DNA of 64,000 nucleotides from Hymenobacter sp. YC55 (GCF_029433095.1 NZ_JARNTX010000001.1:1426001-1490000); one strand, 5' to 3'; shown: positions 15,508 to 24,048, counted from the stretch's first letter. Numbers and translations are program-made. Notes: generated from the letters alone by a model not told the origin.

Positions 15508-17928
15508 ATGCCCACTACCGAATCTGCCGACCTGTTGGCCCCCGTGGCCACTCTCAGTAAAGATGAACTCCTGAGCGACTATCGCCTCGGGTGGGAAAGT
15601 CGGTACGCCTCCTTGGCGGGCCGCAAAGAGGTCTTCATGGGCAAGGCCAAATTTGGCATCTTCGGCGACGGCAAAGAACTGCCTCAACTGGCCATGGCCC
15701 GTGCTTTCCGGGCCGGCGACTGGCGTGCCGGTTACTACCGCGACCAAACCTTCATGCTGGCCATTGGCGAGCTGACCTTGCAACAGTACTTCGCCCAGCT
15801 CTACGCCCACACCGATGTAGAGGCCGAGCCCGCCACGGCTGGCCGCGCCATGAACGGCCACTTCGCCACCCGCATCCTCGACGAAGATGGCAACTTCAAG
15901 AACCTGGCCACCAGCAAAAACTCTTCGGCTGACATTTCGCCTACTGCCGGCCAAATGCCCCGTCTGGTAGGCCTCGCTTACGCTTCCAAGCTCTACCGCC
16001 AAAATCCTGAGCTGCAACAGTTCGAGCAGTTTTCAGTGAACGGCAACGAAGTAGCGTTTGGCACGATTGGCAACGCCAGCACCTCCGAGGGCATGTTCTT
16101 CGAGGCGCTTAATGCCGCCGGCGTGCTCCAGATTCCAATGCTGATGAGCGTGTGGGACGACCACTACGGTATTTCCGTGCCGGCCGAGTACCAGACCACC
16201 AAGCAAAGTATTTCGGCCATTCTCATGGGCTTGCAGCGCGATGGGGAAGGAGAACCAGGCTTCGAAATTTTCGTGGTGAAAGGGTGGGACTACCCAGCTC
16301 TTGTTGATACCTACCAACGCGCCGCCGAACTATGCCGCACGCAGCACGTGCCAGTGCTCATCCACGTTACGGAAGTGACGCAGCCCCAGGGCCACAGCAC
16401 CAGCGGCTCCCACGAGCGGTACAAGTCCAAAGACCGGCTAGTGTGGGAGCAACAGCACGACTGCTTAGTGAAAATGAAGGCCTGGCTTATAACCGAAGGC
16501 CACGCCACCGAAGACGAACTGTTGCAGATTGAATCGGAAGCCCGCGAAGTAGTGAAAGCCACTCGCACCGCAGCATGGGCCGCTTTCTTCGATCCTATCA
16601 AGCAGGAGCGCGACGAGGTGCTAGGGCTTCTGAACCAGCTGGCAACGGAGTCTGGCCCCGAGAGTGGTGTGCAGCAGCTAGTGGATTCGCTAAGGCAAAA
16701 CCCAACACCAATTCGGGCCGACCTTGTGCGCACTATACGCCGCGCCCTGCGCCTCGTGCGCGGCCAGCGCAGCGGTGCCCGCCGTAACTTGCTGAACTGG
16801 CTCGATCAGGCCGAGGCCGAAAATGCGGACCGCTTCAACTCGTATCTGTTCAGCCAAAGCGAAGAGGCAATCGGCAACATTGAAGTGGTGCCTGCCCGAT
16901 TCGCGCCCGACGCCCCGCAAGTAGATGGTCGGGAAGTACTGCAAGCCTGCTTCGATGCCAACTTCCAGCGCGACCCACGCATTTTTGCCATCGGCGAAGA
17001 CGTGGGGCGTATCGGCGACGTCAACCAAGCGTTTGCTGGCTTGCAAGAGAAGTTTGGCGAGTTGCGCGTGACCGATACCGGCATCCGCGAGTGCACCATC
17101 GTAGGGCAAGGCATTGGGGCGGCGTTGCGCGGCCTGCGTCCCATCAGCGAAATTCAGTACCTGGATTACTTGCTGTATGCCATTCAGATTCTGAGTGATG
17201 ACCTAGCCAACCTGCAATACCGCACCAAGGGTGGCCAGAAGGCGCCACTGATTGTGCGTACTCGTGGCCACCGCCTAGAAGGCATCTGGCACTCCGGCTC
17301 CCCGATTCAGATGATTCTAGGCGCTATCCGCGGCATTCACCTCTGTGTGCCCCGCGACATGACCCAAGCGGCTGGTTTTTACAATACCCTGTTCCGCGCC
17401 GACGAACCCGCCATTGTGATTGAGCCTCTTAACGGCTACCGCCTGAAAGAGCGAATCCCGAGCAACGTAGGTGAGTTCACGCTGCCGCTAGGTGTGCCCG
17501 ATGTGCTGCGCGAAGGGTCCGACGTAACGGTGGTTACGTATGGCTCGATGTGCCGCATTGTGCTGGACGCCGCCAAGCAACTGGCAGAAGTTGGTATTTC
17601 GGTGGAAGTGGTGGACGTACAAACCCTGCTGCCCTTCGACCTAGAGCACATCATCACCGACAGCATCCAGAAAACCAGCCGCGTGCTCTTCACCGATGAA
17701 GACGTGCCCGGTGGCGCCACCGCCTACATGATGCAGCAGGTAATCGACGACCAGGATGCCTACCGCTACCTCGACTCGGCTCCCCGCTGCTTGGCCGCCC
17801 AAGCCCACCGTCCGCCCTACGGCTCCGACGGCGACTATTTCTCGAAGCCCAATGCAGAAGAAGTGTTTGACACTGTATACGAGATGATGCGCGAAGCCGA
17901 CCCGAAGCGTTTCCCTGCTATTTACTAA
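15508..17928 (+). CDS. Fused 2-oxoacid dehydrogenase E1 alpha/beta (branched-chain-type)
   Basis: An 806-residue fusion of E1 alpha (about 1-400) and E1 beta (about 470-806), the thiamine-diphosphate decarboxylase of a 2-oxoacid dehydrogenase complex. The alpha part has GNASTSEGMFFEALNAAG (188 on) and WDDHYGIS (216-223). The beta part begins GREVLQACFDANFQRDPRIFAIGEDVG and carries the transketolase C-terminal domain. The usual Mg-ligand pair GD...NN appears here as GN (Asn 189) and DD (Asp 217-218). The E2 partner is encoded 38 kb away at 54552-56000. Fused E1 is common in Bacteroidota; it probably acts on branched-chain oxoacids, but pyruvate is possible. The start at 15508 is supported by the -7 box at 15438. 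Confidence 0.9.
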   Translation: MPTTESADLLAPVATLSKDELLSDYRLGWESRYASLAGRKEVFMGKAKFGIFGDGKELPQLAMARAFRAGDWRAGYYRDQTFMLAIGELTLQQYFAQLYAHTDVEAEPATAGRAMNGHFATRILDEDGNFKNLATSKNSSADISPTAGQMPRLVGLAYASKLYRQNPELQQFEQFSVNGNEVAFGTIGNASTSEGMFFEALNAAGVLQIPMLMSVWDDHYGISVPAEYQTTKQSISAILMGLQRDGEGEPGFEIFVVKGWDYPALVDTYQRAAELCRTQHVPVLIHVTEVTQPQGHSTSGSHERYKSKDRLVWEQQHDCLVKMKAWLITEGHATEDELLQIESEAREVVKATRTAAWAAFFDPIKQERDEVLGLLNQLATESGPESGVQQLVDSLRQNPTPIRADLVRTIRRALRLVRGQRSGARRNLLNWLDQAEAENADRFNSYLFSQSEEAIGNIEVVPARFAPDAPQVDGREVLQACFDANFQRDPRIFAIGEDVGRIGDVNQAFAGLQEKFGELRVTDTGIRECTIVGQGIGAALRGLRPISEIQYLDYLLYAIQILSDDLANLQYRTKGGQKAPLIVRTRGHRLEGIWHSGSPIQMILGAIRGIHLCVPRDMTQAAGFYNTLFRADEPAIVIEPLNGYRLKERIPSNVGEFTLPLGVPDVLREGSDVTVVTYGSMCRIVLDAAKQLAEVGISVEVVDVQTLLPFDLEHIITDSIQKTSRVLFTDEDVPGGATAYMMQQVIDDQDAYRYLDSAPRCLAAQAHRPPYGSDGDYFSKPNAEEVFDTVYEMMREADPKRFPAIY

Positions 17929-17986
17929 GCGAATAAGAAGTGCTGTTTTAACAGGTACTTAGAAACAGCACTTCTTATTCGCTTAG
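17925..17986 (+). terminator. Long hairpin overlapping the E1 stop codon
   Basis: Arms 17925-17948 and 17963-17986 are exact 24-bp reverse complements with a 14-nt loop. The left arm starts inside the last codons and contains the TAA stop (17926-17928). Probable terminator for the E1 gene. Confidence 0.7.
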
Positions 17987-18012
17987 CAACACGTAATGCC
18001 TATTCGAAGCTT

Positions 18013-18053
18013 AAAAAAAGAGGGCGACGCTACTAAATAGCGTCGCCCTCTTT
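18013..18053 (-). terminator. Intrinsic terminator of the minus-strand lipoprotein gene
   Basis: AAAGAGGGCGACGCTA (18017-18032) pairs perfectly with the arm at 18038-18053. The A tract at 18013-18019 supplies U residues on the minus strand. It lies 28 bp past the lipoprotein stop codon. Confidence 0.88.
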
Positions 18054-18081
18054 CAAGCGTAAGAAGGTACTTATCTGTTGA

Positions 18082-18654
18082 TTATGGCTTTACAACGTAG
18101 GATTCAGTGAAAATTTCGTTGCTCAAATTAAGGGCACGGTCTCTAATACTGATCCTAAATCGAATCTCATCACCAGGGTTAAAAGGTGTACCCAAACTCA
18201 GCCCTAGATTATAGCGCAAATTACCTTTCAAGGGTCCTTCTTTTGTTGCCTCAGTAGTCAAGCGAGGAAAACGGCCATTGTATTGACCTACTTCACCGTT
18301 AGACCCATCGAGTATATAGTCTACGAATTGACCATTTCTATTCTTAAGTTGTGCTTGAATATAGTAGTTGAAGTAGTTGGGATTAGTTTGTTTTCCATTT
18401 ACTGACACATCATTATAAGGTGCCATGTTATCAGTAGGGTTTAACCCTAAGTCGCCGTCACCATCCTCAAAAGAAATAGTTATAGTATCTGAGTCAATAG
18501 CTTGCTCACGAGGGTCACTTCTGGGCAAGCGCACGACTTCCAATTCTTTGAACTTAATGCGAGGGGCGTCAGGATAGTCAGGCGGGCTGATACATGAGGA
18601 AACGGCTGCGCATAGCAGCGCGAAAAGTAAGCCTAAGTGAAGCGTACGAGACAT
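18082..18654 (-). CDS. Hypothetical lipoprotein with an EDGDGDLG motif
   Basis: A 190-residue predicted lipoprotein: signal peptide MSRTLHLGLLFALLCA and a lipobox AVSSC with Cys 21. The mature part has a beta-rich look with the acidic loop ISFEDGDGDLGLNP (about 65-78), which could bind calcium. This motif recurs in Bacteroidota surface lipoproteins of unknown function. By eye the gene is more AT-rich than its neighbours. A second in-frame ATG two codons upstream (18660) is possible. Its terminator faces that of the E1 gene. Confidence 0.75.
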   Translation of the reverse strand: MSRTLHLGLLFALLCAAVSSCISPPDYPDAPRIKFKELEVVRLPRSDPREQAIDSDTITISFEDGDGDLGLNPTDNMAPYNDVSVNGKQTNPNYFNYYIQAQLKNRNGQFVDYILDGSNGEVGQYNGRFPRLTTEATKEGPLKGNLRYNLGLSLGTPFNPGDEIRFRISIRDRALNLSNEIFTESYVVKP

Positions 18655-18771
18655 GGCCATAGAAACTAAAAAGACGAGTGAAATTTCGCCTCAGCGGCGA
18701 GTAAAAGGTACAGCTTCTCAACGAAGACTTACTGCTTTTGTTATGTGTTTTCCAAACCCCATAACCCTGCA

Positions 18772-19773
18772 ATGAGTTTCCGCGAAGAGCATTTGGACCA
18801 GCTGCCTCACCTAGCTACCTCCGACGTTTCGGCGGTGGCTTTACGGTTGTTTCGCTACCAGGCGAAGCACTGTCCGCCGTATAGAGCCTACTTAGACGCA
18901 TTAGGTTGCAACGCTGACGCCATAGAGCAAATCACCGACATTCCCTTCCTGCCTATCGAGTTCTTCAAGACGCACGACGTCCGCACCGACCCTGAGGCGT
19001 GGGAGCCGCAGGAACTGTTTTTAAGCAGCGGCACCACCATGCAGCAGCGGAGCCAGCATCACGTTCGCGACCCGCAGCTCTACCGCCATAATGCCGCTCA
19101 TATTTTCGAGCAGTTCTATGGCCCGATTACCACTTGGACGTTTCTGGCGCTGCTGCCATCGTATCTAGAGCAAGGTCATTCTTCGTTGGTAGCCATGGTG
19201 GACTATTTCGCCAAGGAGTCTGGCCAAACGCAGCCCGCCTTTTTCCTGCACGATCATGTGGCTTTGCTGCAGGCTTTGCGTGCGGCGAAGCAGGATTCTA
19301 CCCGCCGCGTTATGCTTTTCGGCGTGAGCTATGCCTTGCTGGACTTGGCCGCTGAAGTAGGCCTCGCGCCAGAGCTACAGAACCTAACCGTACTCGAAAC
19401 TGGGGGCATGAAAGGCCGTCGGCGTGAAATGATCCGGGAAGAGCTACATCACGAACTCCAGCAAGCCTTTGGCCCGGCGGGTATTCACTCAGAATACGGC
19501 ATGACGGAGCTACTCAGCCAAGCCTACAGCCTAGGCGACGGCCGCTTCCACGCTCCCCCTCAACTGCGCATACTACTCCGCGACCCCGCCGACCCGTTTT
19601 CTGTCTCGGAAGACCGCCCTGACGGCGCCATCAATATTATCGACCTAGCCAATGTAGACAGCTGTAGCTTTATCGAAACCAAAGACCTAGCCCGCATGCA
19701 TCCCGACGGCTCTTTCGAAGTACTCGGTCGCCTTGATAATTCCGACGTGCGAGGTTGTAATCAAATGGTGTAA
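18772..19773 (+). CDS. LuxE-like acyl-protein synthetase/acyl-activating enzyme
   Basis: A 333-residue protein of the LuxE family, related to phenylacetate-CoA ligase-type adenylating enzymes. LuxE activates a fatty acid with ATP and passes the acyl group to the reductase LuxC. Visible motifs are the nucleotide loop LFLSSGTTMQQRS (83-95), LLFGVSYALLDL-like strand/helix, ETGGMKGRRREMIREEL and HSEYGMTELLSQAYS. I chose the ATG at 18772; the upstream start at 18745 is less likely. A LuxC-like reductase is encoded at 39358-40371, but there are no luciferase genes, so light emission is not implied. The real substrate is unknown. Confidence 0.85.
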   Translation: MSFREEHLDQLPHLATSDVSAVALRLFRYQAKHCPPYRAYLDALGCNADAIEQITDIPFLPIEFFKTHDVRTDPEAWEPQELFLSSGTTMQQRSQHHVRDPQLYRHNAAHIFEQFYGPITTWTFLALLPSYLEQGHSSLVAMVDYFAKESGQTQPAFFLHDHVALLQALRAAKQDSTRRVMLFGVSYALLDLAAEVGLAPELQNLTVLETGGMKGRRREMIREELHHELQQAFGPAGIHSEYGMTELLSQAYSLGDGRFHAPPQLRILLRDPADPFSVSEDRPDGAINIIDLANVDSCSFIETKDLARMHPDGSFEVLGRLDNSDVRGCNQMV

Positions 19774-19793
19774 ACTAGTGGCTCGTAGAATGA

Positions 19794-19848
19794 AACTAAA
19801 ACAGCCCATCACTCTGAGCTTTGTTCAGAGTGATGGGCTGTTTTAGTT
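19794..19848. terminator. Bidirectional terminator with 24-bp perfect stem
   Basis: Arms 19794-19817 and 19825-19848 are exact reverse complements with a 7-nt loop. They are flanked by AAAA and TTTT, so the hairpin can serve both convergent genes (LuxE-like and response regulator). Confidence 0.87.
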
Positions 19849-19859
19849 AGCCTTTGTAT

Positions 19860-21017
19860 TTATTTGCCTGCAAACGCTTTAGCGTCGACTTCCGAAATAG
19901 TGTCGTCGCTCATGATGACTAGGCGTTCTACCACGTTGCGAAGCTCTCGGATATTGCCACGCCAGTCGAGGCTTTGCAGGTACTTAAGAGCTGCGGCATC
20001 AATCTTCTTGGGCTTGTTGCCATAGTCGTTTGCAATGTCCTGCAGAAACTTCTGAATCAGGTCGGGAATGTCTTCGCGCCGGTCGTTGAGGGAGGGGACT
20101 TGAATAAGGATGACGGAGAGCCGGTGGTAGAGGTCTTCGCGGAAGTTGCGGTCGGCTATTTCCTGAAGCAGGTTTTTGTTGGTGGCCGCAAGCACACGCA
20201 CGTTCACCGAAATTTCCTTTTCACCCCCAACCCGCGTGATTTTGTTTTCCTGCAGCGCCCGTAGCACCTTGGCCTGAGCCGAAAGGCTCATATCGCCGAT
20301 TTCGTCGAGGAAGAGCGTGCCGCCATCGGCTTGCTCGAACTTGCCGATGCGCTGCTTCACGGCCGAGGTGAAAGAGCCTTTCTCGTGCCCAAATAGCTCG
20401 CTCTCAATAAGTTCCGATGGAATAGCAGCGCAGTTTACTTCGATGAGCGGACCACTAGAGCGATTACTTTGCTCGTGCAGTTGGCGCGCTACCATCTCCT
20501 TGCCGGCACCGTTGGGTCCCGTAATCAGTACGCGTGCATCGGTAGGTGCCACTTTCTCGATGGCTTTGCGCACGGCCCCAAGCGCCGCCGAAGAGCCGAC
20601 CATCTCCGAATTTTTGGCAACCTTCTTCTTGAGCGTCTTGGTTTCAGCTACAAGCTTAGTGCGGTCCAAGGCATTGCGAACCGTTACCAGCAGGCGGTTG
20701 AGGTCTGGTGGCTTTTGCAGGAAGTCGTAGGCGCCTTTTTTGGTGGCATCAACGGCCATTTCCACGTTGCCGTGGGCCGAAACCATGATGAAGGCAGTGT
20801 CGGGCGCTACAATGCGGGCACGTTCCAGCACCTCGATGCCATCCATCTTGGGCATTTTAATGTCGCAGAGTACCACGTCATATTTGTCGCGAATCAGCAT
20901 ATCGAGGCCGGAGGGGCCGTCCTCGGCTTGGTCTACTTGGTAGCTTTCGTATTCTAAAATCTCCTTCAGCGTATTGCGAATGGCTTTTTCGTCGTCAATA
21001 ATGAGAATGCGGGGCAT
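19860..21017 (-). CDS. Sigma-54-type response regulator lacking a DNA-binding domain
   Basis: A 385-residue two-domain regulator. The receiver domain has Asp 8/9, phosphoacceptor Asp 52 and Lys 102. The AAA+ domain has Walker A GPNGAGKE (167-174) and Walker B GGTLFLDEIG (232-241). The sigma-54 contact loop reads GSFTSA (214-219) in place of GAFTGA. The protein stops 14 residues after the end of the AAA+ C-terminal helix region, so the Fis-type helix-turn-helix of NtrC is missing. This short form is common in Bacteroidota. No partner kinase gene is next to it. It could act from solution or in a non-transcriptional role. Confidence 0.9.
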   Translation of the reverse strand: MPRILIIDDEKAIRNTLKEILEYESYQVDQAEDGPSGLDMLIRDKYDVVLCDIKMPKMDGIEVLERARIVAPDTAFIMVSAHGNVEMAVDATKKGAYDFLQKPPDLNRLLVTVRNALDRTKLVAETKTLKKKVAKNSEMVGSSAALGAVRKAIEKVAPTDARVLITGPNGAGKEMVARQLHEQSNRSSGPLIEVNCAAIPSELIESELFGHEKGSFTSAVKQRIGKFEQADGGTLFLDEIGDMSLSAQAKVLRALQENKITRVGGEKEISVNVRVLAATNKNLLQEIADRNFREDLYHRLSVILIQVPSLNDRREDIPDLIQKFLQDIANDYGNKPKKIDAAALKYLQSLDWRGNIRELRNVVERLVIMSDDTISEVDAKAFAGK

Positions 21018-21045
21018 AGAACGGGTTTGGCAAAAGAGGGGGAAG

Positions 21046-21053
21046 CGAAAGTA
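21046..21053 (-). promoter_or_regulatory. -7-like box TACTTTCG before the response regulator gene
   Basis: Seven of eight bases match TAnnTTTG, 29 nt upstream of the start codon at 21017. The same TAnnTTCG variant is seen before the genes starting at 8354, 28111 and 59904. Confidence 0.4.
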
Positions 21054-21302
21054 ACGAAGGTAACGAAAAGCCGTGCTTGGTTCGTGTGCACAAACAAAAT
21101 ACAGACCTCCGGCGATGTGGCTGCAACTCCTGTTATAACCCCGCCGACTTTGCTTTTCGCAGTAGCGGAACTAGTTTGCCGCGCTGCGCCAGCAACAGAA
21201 GCAACCTCTGCTGTGGGAATGCAGTAAGCAAGGCGAGCTAAGCCGATGGCTTATTGATCTGATACTCAGCGTTACACTCTTTATTGACAGAACCCAACCC
21301 AC

Positions 21303-22589
21303 ATGAAACACCTTTTGACCCGCTATGTACTACTGCCCTCGGCTCTGGTTGGCAGTTTGGCACTGTATGCCTTAACCAGCAAAGTAGGGCCGCCTGTACC
21401 CGACGCTGACAATGCAGGCTTGAAACTGCCAGCTGGCTTCGGGGCCTTAAAAGTGGTGGAAACCGGGGCCCGTACTCGTCACCTGACTATCACGCCCCAA
21501 GGCAACATTTACGTCAAGCTGAACCGTCCCGACAAAACCGGTAAGAGTATCCTGATGCTGCGCGAAAGCAGCGGAGGTAAGGCCGAAGTGGCCGGCGGAT
21601 TCGGTAACTACGGCGGTACCGGTATTGCCGTCAAAAATGGCTACCTGTATGCCTCCTCCGACCAGGAGGTGTTTCGGTACAAGCTTGACGCAAAGGGAGA
21701 AGTAATCAACCCCGAGCAGCCCGAAAAGATAATTACGGGGCTCATTAACCGGCGGCAGCACGAAAGCAAGTCGGTGGCGCTCGACAATAGTGGCAACATC
21801 TACGTCAACGTGGGAGCCTATTCCAACTCTTGCCAAATCAAGGACCGCCAGAAAGGCTCACTCGGCCAGCAGAATTGCCCGATTCTCGATTCGGCCGGGG
21901 GCGTTTGGCAATTCCGGGCCGACAAGCTCAATCAAACCTACGGCGACGGTACGCGCTATGCCACCGGTCTGCGCAACGTAGTGGGCCTGGACTGGAACAC
22001 GCAAGCCAATCAGCTCTTCGTGATGCAGCACGGCCGCGACCAACTCCACGATATTTTCCCGGAAATGTACGACGTCAAGCAGTCAGCGCTGTTACCGGCC
22101 GAATGTATGTACGCTCTTAAAAAAGGCGATAATGCCGGTTGGCCCTACATGTATTACGATGGGCTACAGCGCAAGAAAATGATGGCCCCTGAATACGGTG
22201 GCGACGGCAAGAAAGAAGCCACTGGCAACTTTATTGACCCGGCAGCAGCGTTTCCGGCCCATATGGCTCCCAACGCGCTGTTGTTCTATACCGGAACCAT
22301 GTTTCCCGAAAAGTATCGCAACGGCGCGTTCATTGCGTTTCACGGGTCCTGGAACCGGGCTCCCGAACCGCAGGCAGGTTACTACGTAGTTTTCCAACCG
22401 TTCAAAAATGGCAAGCCTGCCGGTGAGTGGGAGGTATTCGCTGATAATTTTGCCGGCTCGCCCGAGAAAGTGGCCTCTGGCCGTGCCGACCACAAGCCCT
22501 GCGGCTTGGCCCAGGGACCTGATGGCTCACTCTACGTCTCCGACGACAAGATGGGCACAATCTACCGCATTGTATACGCCAAGAAATAA
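21303..22589 (+). CDS. Sorbosone dehydrogenase family PQQ-type sugar dehydrogenase
   Basis: A 428-residue exported beta-propeller enzyme. A hydrophobic N-terminal segment (about 6-25) is a signal peptide or anchor. Propeller motifs include LTITPQGNIYVKLN, ALDNSGNIYVNVG, YATGLRNVVGLDWN, and the C-terminal FIAFHGSWNR and CGLAQGPDGSLYVSDD. These match the L-sorbosone dehydrogenase / soluble glucose dehydrogenase branch, which oxidises sugars using pyrroloquinoline quinone in the periplasm. The real substrate is unknown. A cytochrome c gene follows after 8 bp and is the probable electron acceptor. No PQQ synthesis genes are in the window. Confidence 0.88.
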   Translation: MKHLLTRYVLLPSALVGSLALYALTSKVGPPVPDADNAGLKLPAGFGALKVVETGARTRHLTITPQGNIYVKLNRPDKTGKSILMLRESSGGKAEVAGGFGNYGGTGIAVKNGYLYASSDQEVFRYKLDAKGEVINPEQPEKIITGLINRRQHESKSVALDNSGNIYVNVGAYSNSCQIKDRQKGSLGQQNCPILDSAGGVWQFRADKLNQTYGDGTRYATGLRNVVGLDWNTQANQLFVMQHGRDQLHDIFPEMYDVKQSALLPAECMYALKKGDNAGWPYMYYDGLQRKKMMAPEYGGDGKKEATGNFIDPAAAFPAHMAPNALLFYTGTMFPEKYRNGAFIAFHGSWNRAPEPQAGYYVVFQPFKNGKPAGEWEVFADNFAGSPEKVASGRADHKPCGLAQGPDGSLYVSDDKMGTIYRIVYAKK

Positions 22590-22597
22590 GCCCCTTA

Positions 22598-23044
22598 ATG
22601 AAGAATATAGTTGCCCTAATTGGGCTAACCTTGTGTGGGTTGTCGGCATCGGCCCAAAAGAAGCCGGCTCCCAAACCTAAAGCAGCCCCTGCAACAGCAG
22701 TTGCTTCATCAGCAGCTATTGCCGAGGGAAAAGCCATCTATACCCAGAACTGCCTGAGCTGCCACCAAGCCGATGGAGGCGGGGTTGATGGATTGAACCC
22801 GCCACTCATTAAAACCAGCTACGTGCTCGGTGAAAAACCCCGTATTGTGAAAGTGGTGCTCAATGGCTTGCAGGGCGAGGACATCGACGGGGAGCCCTAC
22901 AACAATGCCATGCCCTCCTACGATTTTCTAACCGATCAGCAGATTGCGTCTGTGCTAACGTATGTGCGCAACAGCTTCGGCAACAAGGCTGCGCCCATTA
23001 GTGCAGCGGAAGTGAAAGCAATCCGAGCCGCAAACAAGAAGTAA
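22598..23044 (+). CDS. Periplasmic class I cytochrome c
   Basis: A 148-residue protein with a signal peptide ending SASAQ (residue 20), a Lys/Pro/Ala-rich linker and one c-type haem domain. The haem site NCLSCHQ has Cys 52, Cys 55 and axial His 56; the axial Met is probably in NNAMPSYDF near 107. It lies 8 bp after the sorbosone-type dehydrogenase and is very likely co-transcribed, so it should carry electrons from that enzyme to the respiratory chain. It ends before a bidirectional terminator. Confidence 0.92.
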   Translation: MKNIVALIGLTLCGLSASAQKKPAPKPKAAPATAVASSAAIAEGKAIYTQNCLSCHQADGGGVDGLNPPLIKTSYVLGEKPRIVKVVLNGLQGEDIDGEPYNNAMPSYDFLTDQQIASVLTYVRNSFGNKAAPISAAEVKAIRAANKK

Positions 23045-23090
23045 GAGGTATAAGCCTTATGCTGCTTTGCGTACTGGTTTACTGAACGCA

Positions 23091-23131
23091 AAAACGGCCG
23101 CCGCAACAAGTAGTGTTGCGGCGGCCGTTTT
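23091..23131. terminator. Bidirectional terminator between the cytochrome c gene and rnpB
   Basis: AAAACGGCCGCCGCAAC (23091-23107) pairs perfectly with the arm at 23115-23131 over a 7-nt loop. A and T flanks serve both strands. Confidence 0.9.
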
Positions 23132-23140
23132 CATGTTGCG

Positions 23141-23534
23141 TGATGAGCCTGTAAGCCGGGTTCTGTCCACTGCCCGAAAGCAGCGTCTCCACCATTTATC
23201 TAGGCCAGTCCTCGCGGAAAGGCTCCATCAACCTACCCACGGACGCCGGACGAGCCGCCCGGTGCGGGCCCGAAGGCCTGCATATCCGCTTATTTGGTCT
23301 TTCAACCCCTGAGGTTTACCCAGCCGGGACAGTTACCTGCCCGCTGGTGCGCTCTTACCGCACCTTTTCACCCTTACCGGCTGCCCGAAGGCAACGTAGG
23401 CGGTAGTTTTCTGTGGCACTGGCTGTCCTGGTTTGCATTATACTTGCCAGTCCTTCCCGTTAGGAAGCAGGGTGCTCTGCGTTGCCCGGACTTTCCTCGT
23501 CGCCCCGAAAGGCGCCGCGGTGGAGCGACTCATC
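23141..23534 (-). ncRNA. rnpB: RNase P RNA (bacterial class A)
   Basis: Catalytic RNA that removes 5' leaders from pre-tRNAs. On the minus strand the conserved core GAGGAAAGTCCGGGC (23484-23498) is followed by GGTAAGGGTGAAAAGGTGCG and AGAGCGCACC. Later come AGATAAATGG and finally ACAGAACCCGGCTTACAG (about 23149-23166). The ends TGATGAG and CTCATCA pair as helix P1 and set the boundaries. A perfect -7 box (23541-23548) sits 7 nt before the 5' end, and a strong terminator follows the 3' end. Open frames over this region on either strand are artefacts. Confidence 0.96.
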
Positions 23535-23540
23535 ACGGGG

Positions 23541-23548
23541 CAAAGGTA
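23541..23548 (-). promoter_or_regulatory. -7 box TACCTTTG for rnpB
   Basis: Exact TAnnTTTG match placed 7 nt upstream of the RNA 5' end deduced from helix P1. That is the normal distance to the transcription start, which makes this the best-anchored promoter in the window. Confidence 0.8.
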
Positions 23549-23565
23549 AGGCGCAATTTATTGCC

Positions 23566-24033
23566 TTAGGCGCGACGAGCTTCAATTAGCTCGTAGCCGT
23601 CGTCAACAAGCAGCTTGCCTTGGGTGGCACTCCACACGGCGAGTTGGTCGCAACGCTCATTTTCGGGGTGGCCGTTGTGGCCGCGCACCCATTTGAAAGA
23701 TACTTTGCGTTGGGCATACACTTTGAGGAAGCGCCGCCACAGGTCTTCGTTGGCTTTCTTGCCGAAGTCAGCTTTCTTTTCCCAGCCAAACACCCACCGC
23801 TTTTCCACTGCATCTACTACGTACTTCGAGTCCGTCACGACGGTGATGGGTAACTCGGGGCGGTTGATGGCTTCGAGGCCTTTGATGACAGCCAGCAGCT
23901 CCATGCGGTTGTTGGTGGTGAGCCGGAAGCCTTCGGTCAGTTCCTTCTCGTGCTGGCCGAAACGCAGGATGGCCCCGTAGCCCCCGGGGCCAGGGTTGCC
24001 GCGTGAGGAACCATCGGTGAACAGGTAAATCAT
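23566..24033 (-). CDS. rnhA: Ribonuclease HI
   Basis: A 155-residue endonuclease that cuts the RNA strand of RNA-DNA hybrids. The active-site residues fall in the expected places: Asp 7 (FTDGS), Glu 45 (NRMELLA), Asp 68 (VVTDSK), His 119 (VRGHNGHPEN) and Asp 129 (CDQLA). Full length; compare E. coli Asp 10, Glu 48, Asp 70, His 124, Asp 134. It lies just upstream of rnpB on the same strand, but rnpB has its own promoter. Confidence 0.96.
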   Translation of the reverse strand: MIYLFTDGSSRGNPGPGGYGAILRFGQHEKELTEGFRLTTNNRMELLAVIKGLEAINRPELPITVVTDSKYVVDAVEKRWVFGWEKKADFGKKANEDLWRRFLKVYAQRKVSFKWVRGHNGHPENERCDQLAVWSATQGKLLVDDGYELIEARRA

Positions 24034-24048
24034 TTTTGGATACTGAAG

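Noticed and set aside
21027..21227. 66-codon open frame between the response regulator and the sorbosone dehydrogenase genes
   Set aside because: Composition is unlike a protein, and it overlaps the probable promoter of the regulator gene.
23067..23569. Open frames on the plus strand
   Set aside because: They lie antisense to the RNase P RNA and follow its structure, not codon use.
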